From Burkholderia sp. PAMC 26561 (GTDB lineage Bacteria; Pseudomonadota; Gammaproteobacteria; Burkholderiales; Burkholderiaceae): a stretch of DNA of 64,000 nucleotides. The stretch spans positions 537,077-601,076 of the forward strand of contig NZ_CP014310.1 in the NCBI RefSeq assembly GCF_001557535.2. The letters run 5' to 3'. The position numbers and the translations under genes are program-made. A model generated the notes under the pieces. That model had not been told where the DNA came from, ran no database searches, and was given only the letters and a program-made list of their open reading frames with translations. Below, piece after piece: positions 43,014-52,512 of the stretch. The first letter of the stretch is position 1. Each line of letters starts with the position of its first letter.

Positions 43014-43947
43014 GATCGGTTGTTACATCGTCGCCCAGCACGAGCAACGGGTAGGCGATGTAGGTGCCAAGCTGGGAGCCTTCCGAGAGCGAAGCAATGG
43101 GCGGCCGACGCAACGCAGTCGACGCGTGATCCCACGGATATTGAGCACTCTCGGGGGCTTTCATTTCGTGCCAAAGCGGGTTCTGACTGGCGATAGCGAA
43201 CGCGCGGGGGTAATCACTCGGCTCCACACCCTGCTTCACCAACGCTGCAACTTCCTCGCGGCTTGGCCATAAATCATTCAAGAAAACGGGCTTACCATCT
43301 GCGGTGATTTGCACCGGGTCCTGGCTTAAATCGACTTCCGCGTCACCAGCTAGTGCAAAAGCGATGACCAGGGGCGGTGACATGATGAAGCCCAGATCCA
43401 GATCCGGATGAATCCGGCCCGGAAAATTCCGGTTGCCCGACAACATGGCGACGGGATAGACGGACTTGCTTGCGAGCGCATCCTTGATCGGCTGGGTGAG
43501 CTGACCGGAATTTCCAATGCAGGTCGTGCATCCGTATCCAACGATGTCGAACCCTACCGACGACAGGTCATCAATCAAACCAGCACGCTCGAGATACGCC
43601 GCGGCAGCGGGCGAACCGGGTCCGAGTGAGGTTTTGATCCATGGCGGGACCTTTAGCCCTCGTTCTCGCGCCTTGCGGGCGACTAGACCCGCCGCGATGA
43701 GCAAGGCTGGGTCAGACGTATTGGTGCAACTGGTGATGGCAGCAATCGCCACCGGGTGCTTGGGCATCGACGTCGCGGCGGTGCTTGGTTCAAAAGCAAA
43801 CGTCGCAAGCGCGGTAGAGGTTTCTGAATAGTTCAGCAAATCCTGCGGGCGCCGTGGGCCGGCAATATGCATGCCGATCTCGCTCAGATCGATGTTGATC
43901 GTTCGCGTGTAGGTTGGCTCTGCAGACGGGTCAAACCACACTCCCAT
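43014..43947 (-). pseudogene. Aconitase (acnA-type) central fragment
   Basis: The minus-strand frame reads YTRTINIDLSEIGMHIAGPR, then AAITSCTNTSDPALLIAAGL and DIVGYGCTTCIGNSGQLTQP, where the three cysteines ligate the [4Fe-4S] cluster, and GNRNFPGRIHPDLDLGF, ending VLGDDVTTD at the IS21 junction. The first 430 or so residues expected for AcnA/AcnD are missing beyond 43947. Aconitase in the tricarboxylic or methylcitrate cycle cannot be made from this locus. Confidence 0.9.
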
Positions 43948-44570
43948 CCCTGACTACGCCAAGGAGCTTCCCGTGTTGCGTGCGCTTCCCCTTGTGTGCA
44001 TGCTGTCGCCACTACCCCAGCGCAGCGACTGGGCGTCCTGCCTGCTCGTTCACCCAGCCGTATCAGCCTTCCCCGATATGGCAGTCAGGTCGGCCTGCGC
44101 ATCGTCCTTTCGAGGCTTGCTCGTCGTTCACTCGCGTTACGGCCTGCACACTCGCGCTGTCACCGTATTTCGTGACACGCTTCACCGAAGGCTTCAACCG
44201 CTTCGTTACCTCCACCATTGCTCCGGTTGCTTCCGGGTGGAGCGTTTGCCGGGCGGGGCTTGCACCCGCTGGGAAAGCGCCGCCTTTGCACGGCGCACGC
44301 CAACAGCGGTCTTTCGAGGTTGGGTTTCATATGGTCGACAATCGACGCTGTCAATTACCGATTGAATAGACCGCAACAGCGTGGCGATCGCTCGGGAACG
44401 AACACTGCCTATAGAGTTGATCAATCAAATGGTGTTGCTACAGCAGCGTTAGCGAACGATCGTGCTTGAAGGGCTGCGTCCATTCGCTGTTAAAAAGCCG
44501 TCATGAAGTGCGCGCTCGCCTTCATGAATAAACATTGCCGAGCGTCACGTCGAGGCAGCGGGTGTTCGGG
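43948..44570. other. Non-coding or unrecognised IS-derived stretch
   Basis: This 620-base GC-rich region flanks the truncated aconitase. It contains open frames on the plus strand that look like antisense or spurious products of a repeated element. I could not assign it. It marks the lost 5' end of the aconitase gene. Confidence 0.4.
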
Positions 44571-44582
44571 GCGAACGTGATC

Positions 44583-44714
44583 ATGACGAAGCTCGCGACC
44601 ATCGGCGAAAAGGTCCGGTCGGAGGCGCGTCCCAAAGCAGATGTCGATGCCTGAGCGCTGGCGATCGGCGACATGCTGTGCGCGTATCTCGACCGGCTCG
44701 CGGCGATGAAGTAG
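44583..44714 (+). pseudogene. Possible TetR-regulator C-terminal relic
   Basis: The frame reads MTKLATIGEKVRSEARPKAD, has a TGA at 44652-44654, continues ALAIGDMLCAYLDRLAAMK and stops. The last part resembles C-terminal helices of TetR proteins. It lies convergent with the SDR gene. Tentative. Confidence 0.3.
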
Positions 44715-44722
44715 AAACCGCG

Positions 44723-45463
44723 CTAGAACACCATTCCGCCCGCGACGTCGATCGTGCAGCCGGTGATCCAGCCGGCATCATCGGAGACGACGTAGGAAAC
44801 CGCGGCGGCGATATCGCCAGGCTGACCGACTCGTCCCAACGGTGTTTTCGATACCAGGAACGCTTCCATGTCCTTCGACGACTCTGCGTTCCCTTCGGTC
44901 GCGACGAATCCCGGCGCGATCCCCACGACGCGAATGTTGCGCGGACCGAGTTCCATGCCGAGCGTGCGCGTCAGCGTATCCACGGCGCCTTTGGTCGCGC
45001 AGTAGACGTGCACCATCGGGTACGGACTCTTCGCGAGCCCCGAGCTGATATTGACGATGACCCCGCCCGCCGGCAGCACCCGCGCAGCCGCTTGCGTGGT
45101 CAGCAGCAAACCGCGCACGTTGAGATGAAAGTGTTCGTCGAAGGTCTCGGCCGACAGCGTGTCGAGCGAATCGATCTTGTAGACGCCCGCGTTGTTGACA
45201 AGGATATCGAGGCGGCCGAATGCGTGGACGGCGGCGTCGATCAGCGGCTGGATCTCGGCGGGCGTCGCGATATTCGCCTTCACTGCGACGGCTTTGCCTC
45301 CCGCGTCGACGATTTTATCGACGACGATCTGCGCGTCTTCGGAGCTGCGCGAATAGTTCACGACGACGGCTGCGCCATCGGCGGCTAGGCGCAGCGCGAT
45401 GCCTGCGCCAATGCCCTTCGACGATCCGGTGACGAGGGCGACTTTACCTGACAACTTGCTCAT
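44723..45463 (-). CDS. Short-chain dehydrogenase/reductase
   Basis: From the ATG at 45463 the product has 246 residues: classical SDR with VTGSSKGIGAGIAL (NADP-type cofactor loop), LVNNAG, catalytic Ser in NISSGLAKSP, and the Tyr-x3-Lys motif in VYCATKGAVDTL. It resembles 3-oxoacyl-ACP reductases and glucose dehydrogenases of unknown substrate. It diverges from a LysR gene 72 bases away, its likely regulator. Confidence 0.9.
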   Translation of the reverse strand: MSKLSGKVALVTGSSKGIGAGIALRLAADGAAVVVNYSRSSEDAQIVVDKIVDAGGKAVAVKANIATPAEIQPLIDAAVHAFGRLDILVNNAGVYKIDSLDTLSAETFDEHFHLNVRGLLLTTQAAARVLPAGGVIVNISSGLAKSPYPMVHVYCATKGAVDTLTRTLGMELGPRNIRVVGIAPGFVATEGNAESSKDMEAFLVSKTPLGRVGQPGDIAAAVSYVVSDDAGWITGCTIDVAGGMVF

Positions 45464-45535
45464 GGTGGGTGCTCCTGCGAAGTAGACCGCCCATGATAGG
45501 CTGCGGGATTGCAAAGATTAACGGGGGCTTTCGGG

Positions 45536-46462
45536 ATGCAGCATGAAGCGGAGCTTCATAACGAACCCAGACTATCCGACCTGCTTCCGGCGATTGCCGC
45601 CTTCGCGCGGGTCGCGCATCACGCGAGTTTTACGCGTGCGGCGGTGGAACTGGGCGTATCGCCGTCGGCACTCTCGCAGACCTTGCGGACGCTTGAATCC
45701 CGGCTCGGCGCACGTCTGCTCGACCGCTCGACGCGGCGGGTGGGTCTAACCGAAATCGGCCGGCGTTTCCTGCAGGAAGCGCAGCCGGGGCTGGGTGCGC
45801 TGGCGGGGGCTATCGAAGGCGTGAATGAGTGGCGCGACAAACCGGCGGGCCTGCTGCGCCTGAACCTGTCGCGCACTGCCGCCGATATCCTCGTGATGCC
45901 GCATCTGATCGCGTTCCTTGAGACGTTCCCCGATATCACTGTTGAACTGCACTGCGATAATGCGCTGGTCGAACTGGTGGGTGGGGGTTTCGATGCCGGC
46001 ATCCGGCTAGGCGAAAATCTGGCGCAGGACGTTGTGGCGGTGCCTCTTGGCGGCCATCACACCATCGTGACGGTCGCGGCGCCGCGCTATCTCGAGGATC
46101 GCCCGCTGCCGCGCAAGCCCGAGGATCTGCGCGCGCACCGGTGCATCAACGTCCGTCTGGCGGGCGGTATATATCGGTGGGAATTCATGCACAAAGGGCG
46201 CGCTGTCGATATCGAAGTACCGGGTCCGATCGTGACCAATGACGGCGATATTCTGCTTGCGGCAGTGCGCGCCGGCGCTGGCATTGCGTGTGCGTTCGAG
46301 ATACAGGTTCGTGACGACATAAAGGCCGGCTTGCTGGTTCCGCTGCTGAAACCCTGGTGGCCAACGTTTCCGGGGTTCTATCTCTATTATCCCAGCCGCG
46401 TGCATGTGCCGCGCAAGCTGCGCGTGTTCATCGAGTTCTTTCAAGAGCGGCTCAATGGCTGA
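45536..46462 (+). CDS. LysR-type transcriptional regulator
   Basis: From the ATG at 45536 the product has 308 residues with a LysR helix-turn-helix (AVELGVSPSALSQTLRTLES) and a substrate domain. It belongs to the subgroup around regulators of SDR or oxidoreductase genes (features such as AGAGIACAFEIQVRDDI). It lies divergently next to the SDR gene and probably controls it. Intact. Confidence 0.9.
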   Translation: MQHEAELHNEPRLSDLLPAIAAFARVAHHASFTRAAVELGVSPSALSQTLRTLESRLGARLLDRSTRRVGLTEIGRRFLQEAQPGLGALAGAIEGVNEWRDKPAGLLRLNLSRTAADILVMPHLIAFLETFPDITVELHCDNALVELVGGGFDAGIRLGENLAQDVVAVPLGGHHTIVTVAAPRYLEDRPLPRKPEDLRAHRCINVRLAGGIYRWEFMHKGRAVDIEVPGPIVTNDGDILLAAVRAGAGIACAFEIQVRDDIKAGLLVPLLKPWWPTFPGFYLYYPSRVHVPRKLRVFIEFFQERLNG

Positions 46463-46646
46463 CAGGCCGACGGTTCGAAACATGCGTCGAGCGCTTGGGA
46501 GCGTTGCATCAAGAGCAACGTTCATATCCCAACGGCCGGCTTCGACACCTGACAGCAAATCGCTGAACGTCGTCAGGCGATGCTCGCTCTGAGTGGGGCC
46601 AATAGTCGAAAAGCAACGAAGAACGAACAGATCGTCGAGATGATCG

Positions 46647-46835
46647 ATGAGACCGCAACTCGAGGTGGCAGATATTTTTAGGCGCTTCGGGCCTGAGTAT
46701 CGGCATGCACACGCAGGTGAATTGAGCCTCGGACAGTTTCGCGTCATGCGGGCCATCAAACAATGCCGCACTGAGGCGCTGGGCGGTCACGTTGAGCAGT
46801 GCGATTCCTGCGGACATCAACGAATTTCTTACAAC
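46647..46835 (+). pseudogene. IS91-family transposase N-terminal relic
   Basis: The frame reads MRPQLEVADIFRRFGPEYRH and VEQCDSCGHQRISYNS, the zinc-binding N-terminus of IS91/IS801 Y2 transposases; it ends at the likely left edge of an IS6 element where CRNRHCPKCQ would follow. Confidence 0.7.
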
Positions 46836-47257
46836 TCGTTCAGTATGGGGACTCCTGTCAATGGAGAGTTGCGGTTCAGGTTCGGCGCAATGCCGACTGG
46901 CCGTGCATCGTTTAATATTTGGCAAATCGCCATTTAACTCCCCATTAAAATCGCGATCCTCCTTTGCTATTGTGGTTTGGCCTTTCCTGGCAACCCTCAT
47001 AGGAGGATGTGATGTTGAACACCTACCTGGTAGCACCCAAAACGGTTCTGGTGCGAATGGAGGATGGGAATGGGTTAGAGTCGTCAGACTACACAAACTA
47101 ATGACGGACGATGAGTAAGCTGAAGAGCCTGGACAAGCTGTTCGATGGGCGACACTTTGATCGCGAGATCATTCTTCTGTGTGTTCGCTGGTATCTGTGA
47201 GATAGGCTGAAGAAAGTGGAGATCAATGTTTCGTAGAATGAGCGAAATGGAGATCAA

Positions 47258-47560
47258 ATGAATCGAGGACCGAAAGGCCGCTACACGAAGGAGTTTCGCG
47301 AGCAGGCGGTGAAGCTCGTTCTTGTCGATGGACTGTCGCAGCGAGAAGTTGCGGGCCGATTATCTTTGTCGGTTAAAACGCTTGGCGCTTGGGTCGTTGC
47401 CGAGCGAAAAGGGACGCTAACGAAGGTAGGCGAGACGCAAAAGCCGCAGAGCGAGTTGGAGGCGGAATTGGCGCGGGTCAAGCGCGAGCTGGCGACGGTC
47501 ACGATGGAGCGCGATATTTTAAAAAAAGCGACGGTCTATTTCGCGAAGGAGTCGCGGTGA
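47258..47560 (+). CDS. IS3 OrfA
   Basis: The 100-residue protein has a helix-turn-helix (REVAGRLSLSVKTLGAWVVA) and a C-terminal leucine zipper (ELEAELARVKRELATVTMER). It lies in the 0 frame upstream of orfB; A7G at 47521-47528 is a likely -1 frameshift site that gives the OrfAB transposase. Confidence 0.92.
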   Translation: MNRGPKGRYTKEFREQAVKLVLVDGLSQREVAGRLSLSVKTLGAWVVAERKGTLTKVGETQKPQSELEAELARVKRELATVTMERDILKKATVYFAKESR

Positions 47561-48432
47561 GATGTGACCGGATCGAAACGATGCGACAGGACTACCCGAT
47601 TTCCGTGCTGTGCCGTGTGTTTGAGCTAGGGGCCAGCAGTTTCTACGCTTGGCGCCGACGGCTCGACTCGCCACGTGCACAAGAGAACGCGCGCCTTGAA
47701 ATCGAGATTGTAGCGGCGCACGAACGAACTCGGCAAACGTATGGGCGCGAGCGATTGCAGGCGGATCTGCTTGATCATGGCGTATGCGTTGGCCTTCACC
47801 GCATTAGGCGCATTCGCACCAAGCTGGGACTGCGTTGCAAGCAGAAGCGCAAGTTCAGAAACACGACGGATTCGAAGCACGATTTGCCAGTCGCACCGAA
47901 TTTGCTGGAACGCAACTTCGACATGAGCATGCCGAACCAGGCCTGGGTGAGTGATATCACGTACGTGTGGACAGATGAGGGCTGGTTGTATCTAGCCGGC
48001 ATCAAGGATCTGTTCAACGGCGAGCTGGTCGGCTACGCCATGAGCGAACGTATGACCCGCACCTTGGTAATGCAGGCGCTATTTGCCGCGGTCGCACTTA
48101 AACGGCCCGCAGCCGGTTTGATCCTACATTCGGATCGTGGCAGTCAATATTGTTCGCATGACTATCGGGATCTAGCAAAGCAGTTCGGCATGACGATGTC
48201 CATGAGTCGCAAGGGCGATTGTTACGACAATGCGCCGATGGAAAGCTTCTGGGGGTCGCTCAAAAACGAACTCGTGCATCACCGCCGGTTCACGACGCGC
48301 GCCGAGGCCCGGCAGGCCATCACCGAATACATCGAGATCTTCTACAACCGGCAACGCAAGCAAGCCCGTCTTGACTATCTGTCGCCTGCTGCTTTCGTGC
48401 AGCGATTTTATAAAACGCGACTCGCGGCTTAA
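47557..48432 (+). CDS. IS3 OrfB (DDE transposase domain)
   Basis: The -1 frame reads VRCDRIETMRQDYPISVLCR and includes the catalytic residues in WVSDITYVWTDE, ILHSDRGSQYCSHDY and DNAPMESFWGSLKNEL. It is expressed mainly as OrfAB by frameshifting. The GTG at 47557 overlapping the orfA stop would allow separate initiation. It is intact. Confidence 0.92.
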   Translation: MRCDRIETMRQDYPISVLCRVFELGASSFYAWRRRLDSPRAQENARLEIEIVAAHERTRQTYGRERLQADLLDHGVCVGLHRIRRIRTKLGLRCKQKRKFRNTTDSKHDLPVAPNLLERNFDMSMPNQAWVSDITYVWTDEGWLYLAGIKDLFNGELVGYAMSERMTRTLVMQALFAAVALKRPAAGLILHSDRGSQYCSHDYRDLAKQFGMTMSMSRKGDCYDNAPMESFWGSLKNELVHHRRFTTRAEARQAITEYIEIFYNRQRKQARLDYLSPAAFVQRFYKTRLAA

Positions 48433-49101
48433 CCCATTGCTCTCCACTATTGACGACCGACCTCACTGCGCTACAAGCTCAGCCTGCAGGATCTTGTCGA
48501 GATTATGGCTGAGCGTGGTTTGTCTCTTGCGCACACTACGATCCTGCGTTGGGTGCAGCGTTATACGCCCGAATTCGTCAAACGCTGGAACCGCTTTAGC
48601 ACGCCCACAGGACAGTCGTGGCGTGTCGACGAAACGTACCTGAAGATCCGCGGAAGGTGGGTCTATCTCTATCGGGCGGTGAATCGGGCGGGCCAGATGG
48701 TAGACTTCATGCTGCGCGCCAAGCGCGATGTGGCAGCAGCAAAGGCATTTTTCAAGAAGGCCATCAAGCATCAGGGGCAGTCACCGAAAACCATCACGCT
48801 AGATGGTTATGCGGCCTCGCACCGCGCCGTGCGCGAGATGACGGCGGACGGTTTGCTGCCCGCGGACACCGAGGTCAGAACTTCGAAGTACTTAAACAAC
48901 CTGATAGAGCAAAACCATCGCAACATCAAGTCCCGGACGAAGGTCGTGCTTGGCTTTAAGCGGTTCAGGAGCGCCGCAACCACGATTGCAGGCATCGAAT
49001 TGATGCATTGCATCCGCAAGGGTCAGTTCAATCTCGCAACGTTCGACCTCAAAGATACCGCTGCGCCTACCGTTTGGAATACGGTCCTATTGGCTCAATA
49101 A

Positions 49102-49438
49102 GCCATCCTATCAAAATCAACCTCTTAGACTATTTCCGCTATTTGCACCAGAGCCGTATTCCGCGGCGAAGGGACCGCTGCTGCTTGAGACGACAATTAA
49201 CTTCGCACCACTCAACTGCTTTTGCGGCGAGTGAAATTTGATGACATGAACGGCATAACGGCCTGACTGACAACCTGGAAAACTAATCGGCCTTTTGAAG
49301 CCGCCCAACTTTTTAGGACTGTCAAGCGCAAATCTCATCGTGGCGCGAGGAGCGATCCTCACAACGACGTCGAATAGATTTGTGCAAGGCAACAATGACA
49401 TTGCAAATCAGGGTTGCAAAAATGGGAGGGACGATAGA
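49102..49438. other. Intergenic between IS6 and ISL3 elements
   Basis: About 340 bases with no recognisable gene. It separates the IS6 transposase from the ISL3 target duplication. Confidence 0.4.
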
Positions 49439-49446
49439 TCTAATTA

Positions 49447-50853
49447 GCCTCTTTCGAATCTCGAGTGGGTGGACTGCTGGGTCAAGTGCGGGCGCAAGCC
49501 CGGCGAAGCGAATACTAGACGCGCGTGGGGTCACCAAGCTGAAGCGGGGCTGGTTGCGGCAGAATGCGGCAATCAGCCCTGCAAGACCAAGCGAACGATG
49601 ACGAACCAAACCCAACTCTTTGAAGCCGCCTTGGGAATTAAGGCACCGTGGTATGTGCAAGGTGTCGATTTCGGCACGGAACTGACGATTGCCGTGGACT
49701 TTGTCGCGGGCAGCCGGTTTGCCTACCCCGGGGTGCCGGGCGAACACCCGGTGCACGACACGGTCATCAAACGGCTGCGGCACCTCAACTTTTTCCAGTT
49801 CGACTGTTATCTGGAGGTGCGCGTGCCGCGTGTGCGCCTGCCGGACGGCTCGGTGCGGCTCGTGGAACCCGAATGGATGGGCAAACTGGATGGCTTTACG
49901 CTGCTGTTTGAAGCGCTCGTGCTGACGCTGTGCCGGGAGATGACATTTGCGGCGGTGGCCCGTCTGGTGAACCTGTCGTGGTATCGCGTGAAGGCCATCT
50001 GTGATCGTTACGTGAACCTCGCGGTGGCCGCGACTGATTTGTCCGAGCTCACCGCGGTGGCCATTGACGAAACCTCGTGCCGACGGGGCCACGACTATGT
50101 CTCGCTGGTCGCCGACATGGACGCCAGGCGCGTAGTCTTCGTCACGCCAGGCAAGGATGCCGGCGTTGTCGAACGCTTTGCCAATCACCTCGAGGAACAC
50201 AACGCCACGCCTGCGCAGATCAAATCGGTCAGCATCGACATGTCGCCCGCCTTCATCAAGGGCGTGGACGAGCATCTGCCCGATGCGCGCGTAACGTTCG
50301 ACAAGTTTCATGTGATTGCGCACGCGTCCAAAGCCCTCGACGGTGTGCGCCGCGAGCAGCAGAAGAACGATCCGGCATTGAAGGGCATGCGCTGGTCGTT
50401 GCTCAAGGATGCGGACAAGCTGAACCTCGCGCAACTGACCGATCTCGAGGCACTGATCAGCCAGTACACCACCAACTGCACCGCCCGTGCCTGGATGTAC
50501 CGCGAGCAGTTGCGGGAGATTCTCGATCGCAAGCAGATCCACGTCGTCTCCAAGATGTTGCGCCGGTGGTGCACCGGTGTCATGCGTTCCAAGGTTGAGC
50601 CGATGAAGGACGTCGCACGCATGATCCTGCGCCATTTCGACGGCATCGTCGCCTGGGCCCAGACGCGCCAGACCAACGGCTTCATCGAAGCCATCAACGG
50701 CCTATTTCAAGCTGCCAAGCGCAAGGCGCGCGGGTACGCCAGCTTCAAAACCATGCGAACCGTGCTGTTCCTCATCGCCGGCAAGCTCGACTTCTCAGCC
50801 TTCAACCCACATGCCTCGTAAGCCGCATCACCCACTCCACTTTTGAAATAGCC
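49447..50853 (+). mobile_element. ISL3-family insertion sequence, apparently intact
   Basis: The 1407-base element starts GCCTCTTTCGAATCTCGAGT and ends with the imperfect inverted copy of it (CACTCCACTTTTGAAATAGCC). It is flanked by TCTAATTA at 49439-49446 and 50854-50861, the 8-bp duplication of ISL3 elements. It carries one full-length transposase gene, so it is probably mobile. Confidence 0.9.
49598..50821 (+). CDS. ISL3-family transposase
   Basis: The 407-residue protein from the ATG at 49598 has a DDE core with VAIDETSCRRGHDYVSLVAD (first Asp), SVSIDMSPAFIKGV (second Asp), DKFHVIAHA and TNGFIEAINGLFQAAKRKA (Glu). The N-terminal zinc-finger segment of some ISL3 enzymes is weak or lost here. 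Length and motifs fit an active enzyme. Confidence 0.93.
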   Translation: MTNQTQLFEAALGIKAPWYVQGVDFGTELTIAVDFVAGSRFAYPGVPGEHPVHDTVIKRLRHLNFFQFDCYLEVRVPRVRLPDGSVRLVEPEWMGKLDGFTLLFEALVLTLCREMTFAAVARLVNLSWYRVKAICDRYVNLAVAATDLSELTAVAIDETSCRRGHDYVSLVADMDARRVVFVTPGKDAGVVERFANHLEEHNATPAQIKSVSIDMSPAFIKGVDEHLPDARVTFDKFHVIAHASKALDGVRREQQKNDPALKGMRWSLLKDADKLNLAQLTDLEALISQYTTNCTARAWMYREQLREILDRKQIHVVSKMLRRWCTGVMRSKVEPMKDVARMILRHFDGIVAWAQTRQTNGFIEAINGLFQAAKRKARGYASFKTMRTVLFLIAGKLDFSAFNPHAS

Positions 50854-51022
50854 TCTAATTATGAAAGCGGGTGGCCTAAACACGTGCTTCGTACGAAATT
50901 CGTATGCAAGGCTAAATTAATATTTAGATTCGTGCACGAAATAGTATAGCAATCAACTGGAGGCCATTGATGATGCTTCGTCAAAAGGTGCAGGCGTTTC
51001 GTCTACACGTGCGCGACGGCTA

Positions 51023-52426
51023 CTATTGACTTTTAACATCATTAGCCGGCTGACCGCGAGAGGCTGCTGCGGCGACTATAGACGCAAGAAGGAGCACAAT
51101 GCCAGCTAATAATTCAGCTTTTCTTGCCCCTTTCGCGGTCGCGGGACTACCAAGCAGCGCACCAAGAACCGCTACCCCTACGACACCACCAACCTGCCGA
51201 GCGCTGTTTAAAATGCCAGATGCAAGGCCACCATGGTGGCGCTCGACTGAATCCAGTATTGAAAGGCTCATGGCTGGCGTGGTAATTCCTGCGCCAAGTC
51301 CGATTGCAAACAGGGGAAAAACCATTATTCCCGGCGTAGCGCGCTGTCCGATGATAGCAAGTAGTAGCGCGCCGATACCGGCCATAAAGTGCCCCCAAAT
51401 AATCGGCAAAAAAACCTCGTTCGTCCGGAGAATCCTCGCGCCAACTCGCGTTCCGATGGCTAAGGCAAGAGTCAATGGTATAAAAAGCACGCCGGTTCTA
51501 AGCGGTGGCAAACCATGCAAGCGCTGGAAAAATAAGCTTAGTACAAAGATTAGGCCATAAATGGAAAGGTTATGAAGCATACCAACCAATGCAACGGGGC
51601 CGACTGTGCGGAGTCGCATGAGTCGCAGAGGAAGCATTGGATTGTTTTGGCGGCTTTCGATGAGAATGAAAGCTGCTGACAAAATCACGCATCCGATGCT
51701 CAACGCCCAAGTCTCAGTGCTGCTGTTCTTGATTTGTCTGACGCTGATAAGGGTATAAGTCACACAGCTCAAAGCCGCGATTGCACATAGTTGTCCGCGT
51801 ATGTCGAGGGATCTTGATGGATCCCGCTCGCCTCGTGCGACATGCCTGTAGGTCATCCAAAGTGCTAGAGCGCCAACCGGCAAGTTCACAAGAAAGATGC
51901 TGCGCCATCCGAGTGTCTCGACTAGCAATCCTCCGAGTATAGGACCCACTGCTACGCCTAGTGCACCAGCGCTCGCCCAAATGGCGATCCCCTTTGATCG
52001 CTTGACCGGATCGGAAAATGATTGATTGAGCGCCGCTAATGAGTTTGGTAAAAGCAACGCAGCGGCAAGTCCTTGAATTGCGCGGGCAATCTGCAATATG
52101 CCAATCGTTTGGGCCATACCGCAAAGTCCTGACGCGAGCGTGAACAGCATTATCCCGGTCATAAAAACTCCTTTCACCCCGAGACGGTCACCCAAAGCAC
52201 CTGCACCAAGTAGAAAGCTGGCGAAAATCATTGCATAACCATCAACGAGCCATTCCAACGCGGTTACATCCGATTTGAATTCGATGCCAATTTTCGGTAA
52301 TGCGAGATTTACAATCGATGTGTCCAACACAATCATAAAGAAGGCCGAGCTTGCGGCCAAAACCGGTAGCCAATATTCGACAGAGGTCGATGGTATCGAG
52401 TATGCGATGCTTCTTTTTGAGGTCAT
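51023..52426 (-). CDS. DHA2-family drug/H+ antiporter (EmrB/QacA type)
   Basis: The 467-residue protein has 14 predicted helices and the DHA2 motifs SSAFFMIVLDTSIVNLALPK (motif D1), ARAIQGLAAALLLPNSLAAL and SAGALGVAVGPILGGLLVET (motif C). It would export toxic organic cations or aromatic compounds with protons. Its ATG lies 86 bases from the convergently unrelated MFS gene (51 bases intergenic on the left). No regulator is adjacent. Intact; no signs of unusual composition. Confidence 0.9.
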   Translation of the reverse strand: MTSKRSIAYSIPSTSVEYWLPVLAASSAFFMIVLDTSIVNLALPKIGIEFKSDVTALEWLVDGYAMIFASFLLGAGALGDRLGVKGVFMTGIMLFTLASGLCGMAQTIGILQIARAIQGLAAALLLPNSLAALNQSFSDPVKRSKGIAIWASAGALGVAVGPILGGLLVETLGWRSIFLVNLPVGALALWMTYRHVARGERDPSRSLDIRGQLCAIAALSCVTYTLISVRQIKNSSTETWALSIGCVILSAAFILIESRQNNPMLPLRLMRLRTVGPVALVGMLHNLSIYGLIFVLSLFFQRLHGLPPLRTGVLFIPLTLALAIGTRVGARILRTNEVFLPIIWGHFMAGIGALLLAIIGQRATPGIMVFPLFAIGLGAGITTPAMSLSILDSVERHHGGLASGILNSARQVGGVVGVAVLGALLGSPATAKGARKAELLAGIVLLLASIVAAAASRGQPANDVKSQ

Positions 52427-52512
52427 AAATCGAATTCTCCGTTTTGACCTGGGCAGCCGTCGGAAGGAAAAAATAAGGAGAGAGGAGGATTATATCCGCA
52501 TGGTTCGCAGTT

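Larger units (their letters stand above)
47198..48465 (+). mobile_element. IS3-family element inside an IS6 transposase gene
   Basis: The 1268-base element begins TGAGATAGGCTGAAG and ends with the imperfect inverted copy ...CGACCGACCTCA; inner bases GTGGAGANCAATG match. It is flanked by CTG at 47195-47197 and 48466-48468, the 3-bp duplication typical of IS3. It carries two overlapping frames with a slippery A7 tract. Confidence 0.9.
46848..49101 (+). mobile_element. IS6-family element, split by an IS3 element
   Basis: Homology to an IS6-type transposase begins at 47111 and ends at 49101 with the IS3 element between 47198 and 48465. Left of it, GGGGACTCCTGTCAATGG near 46848 is a candidate terminal repeat next to the IS91 scar. 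I did not find its inverted copy to the right, so the right end is lost or displaced. Boundaries are therefore approximate. Confidence 0.6.
47111..49101 (+). pseudogene. IS6-family transposase, interrupted
   Basis: Codons 1-29 (MSKLKSLDKLFDGRHFDREI, ending VRWYL) lie at 47111-47197; the rest ([40 protein letters not shown], then [20 protein letters not shown]) continues at 48469. Removing the IS3 element and one copy of CTG restores a 239-residue enzyme with DDE residues in VDETYL, ITLDGYA and EQNHRNIK. Only the insertion inactivates it. Confidence 0.85.

Noticed and set aside
43948..44470. Plus-strand frames of 130-150 codons right of the aconitase piece
   Set aside because: Composition and lack of any domain suggest they are spurious or antisense to an unrecognised repeat. 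No protein call is made.
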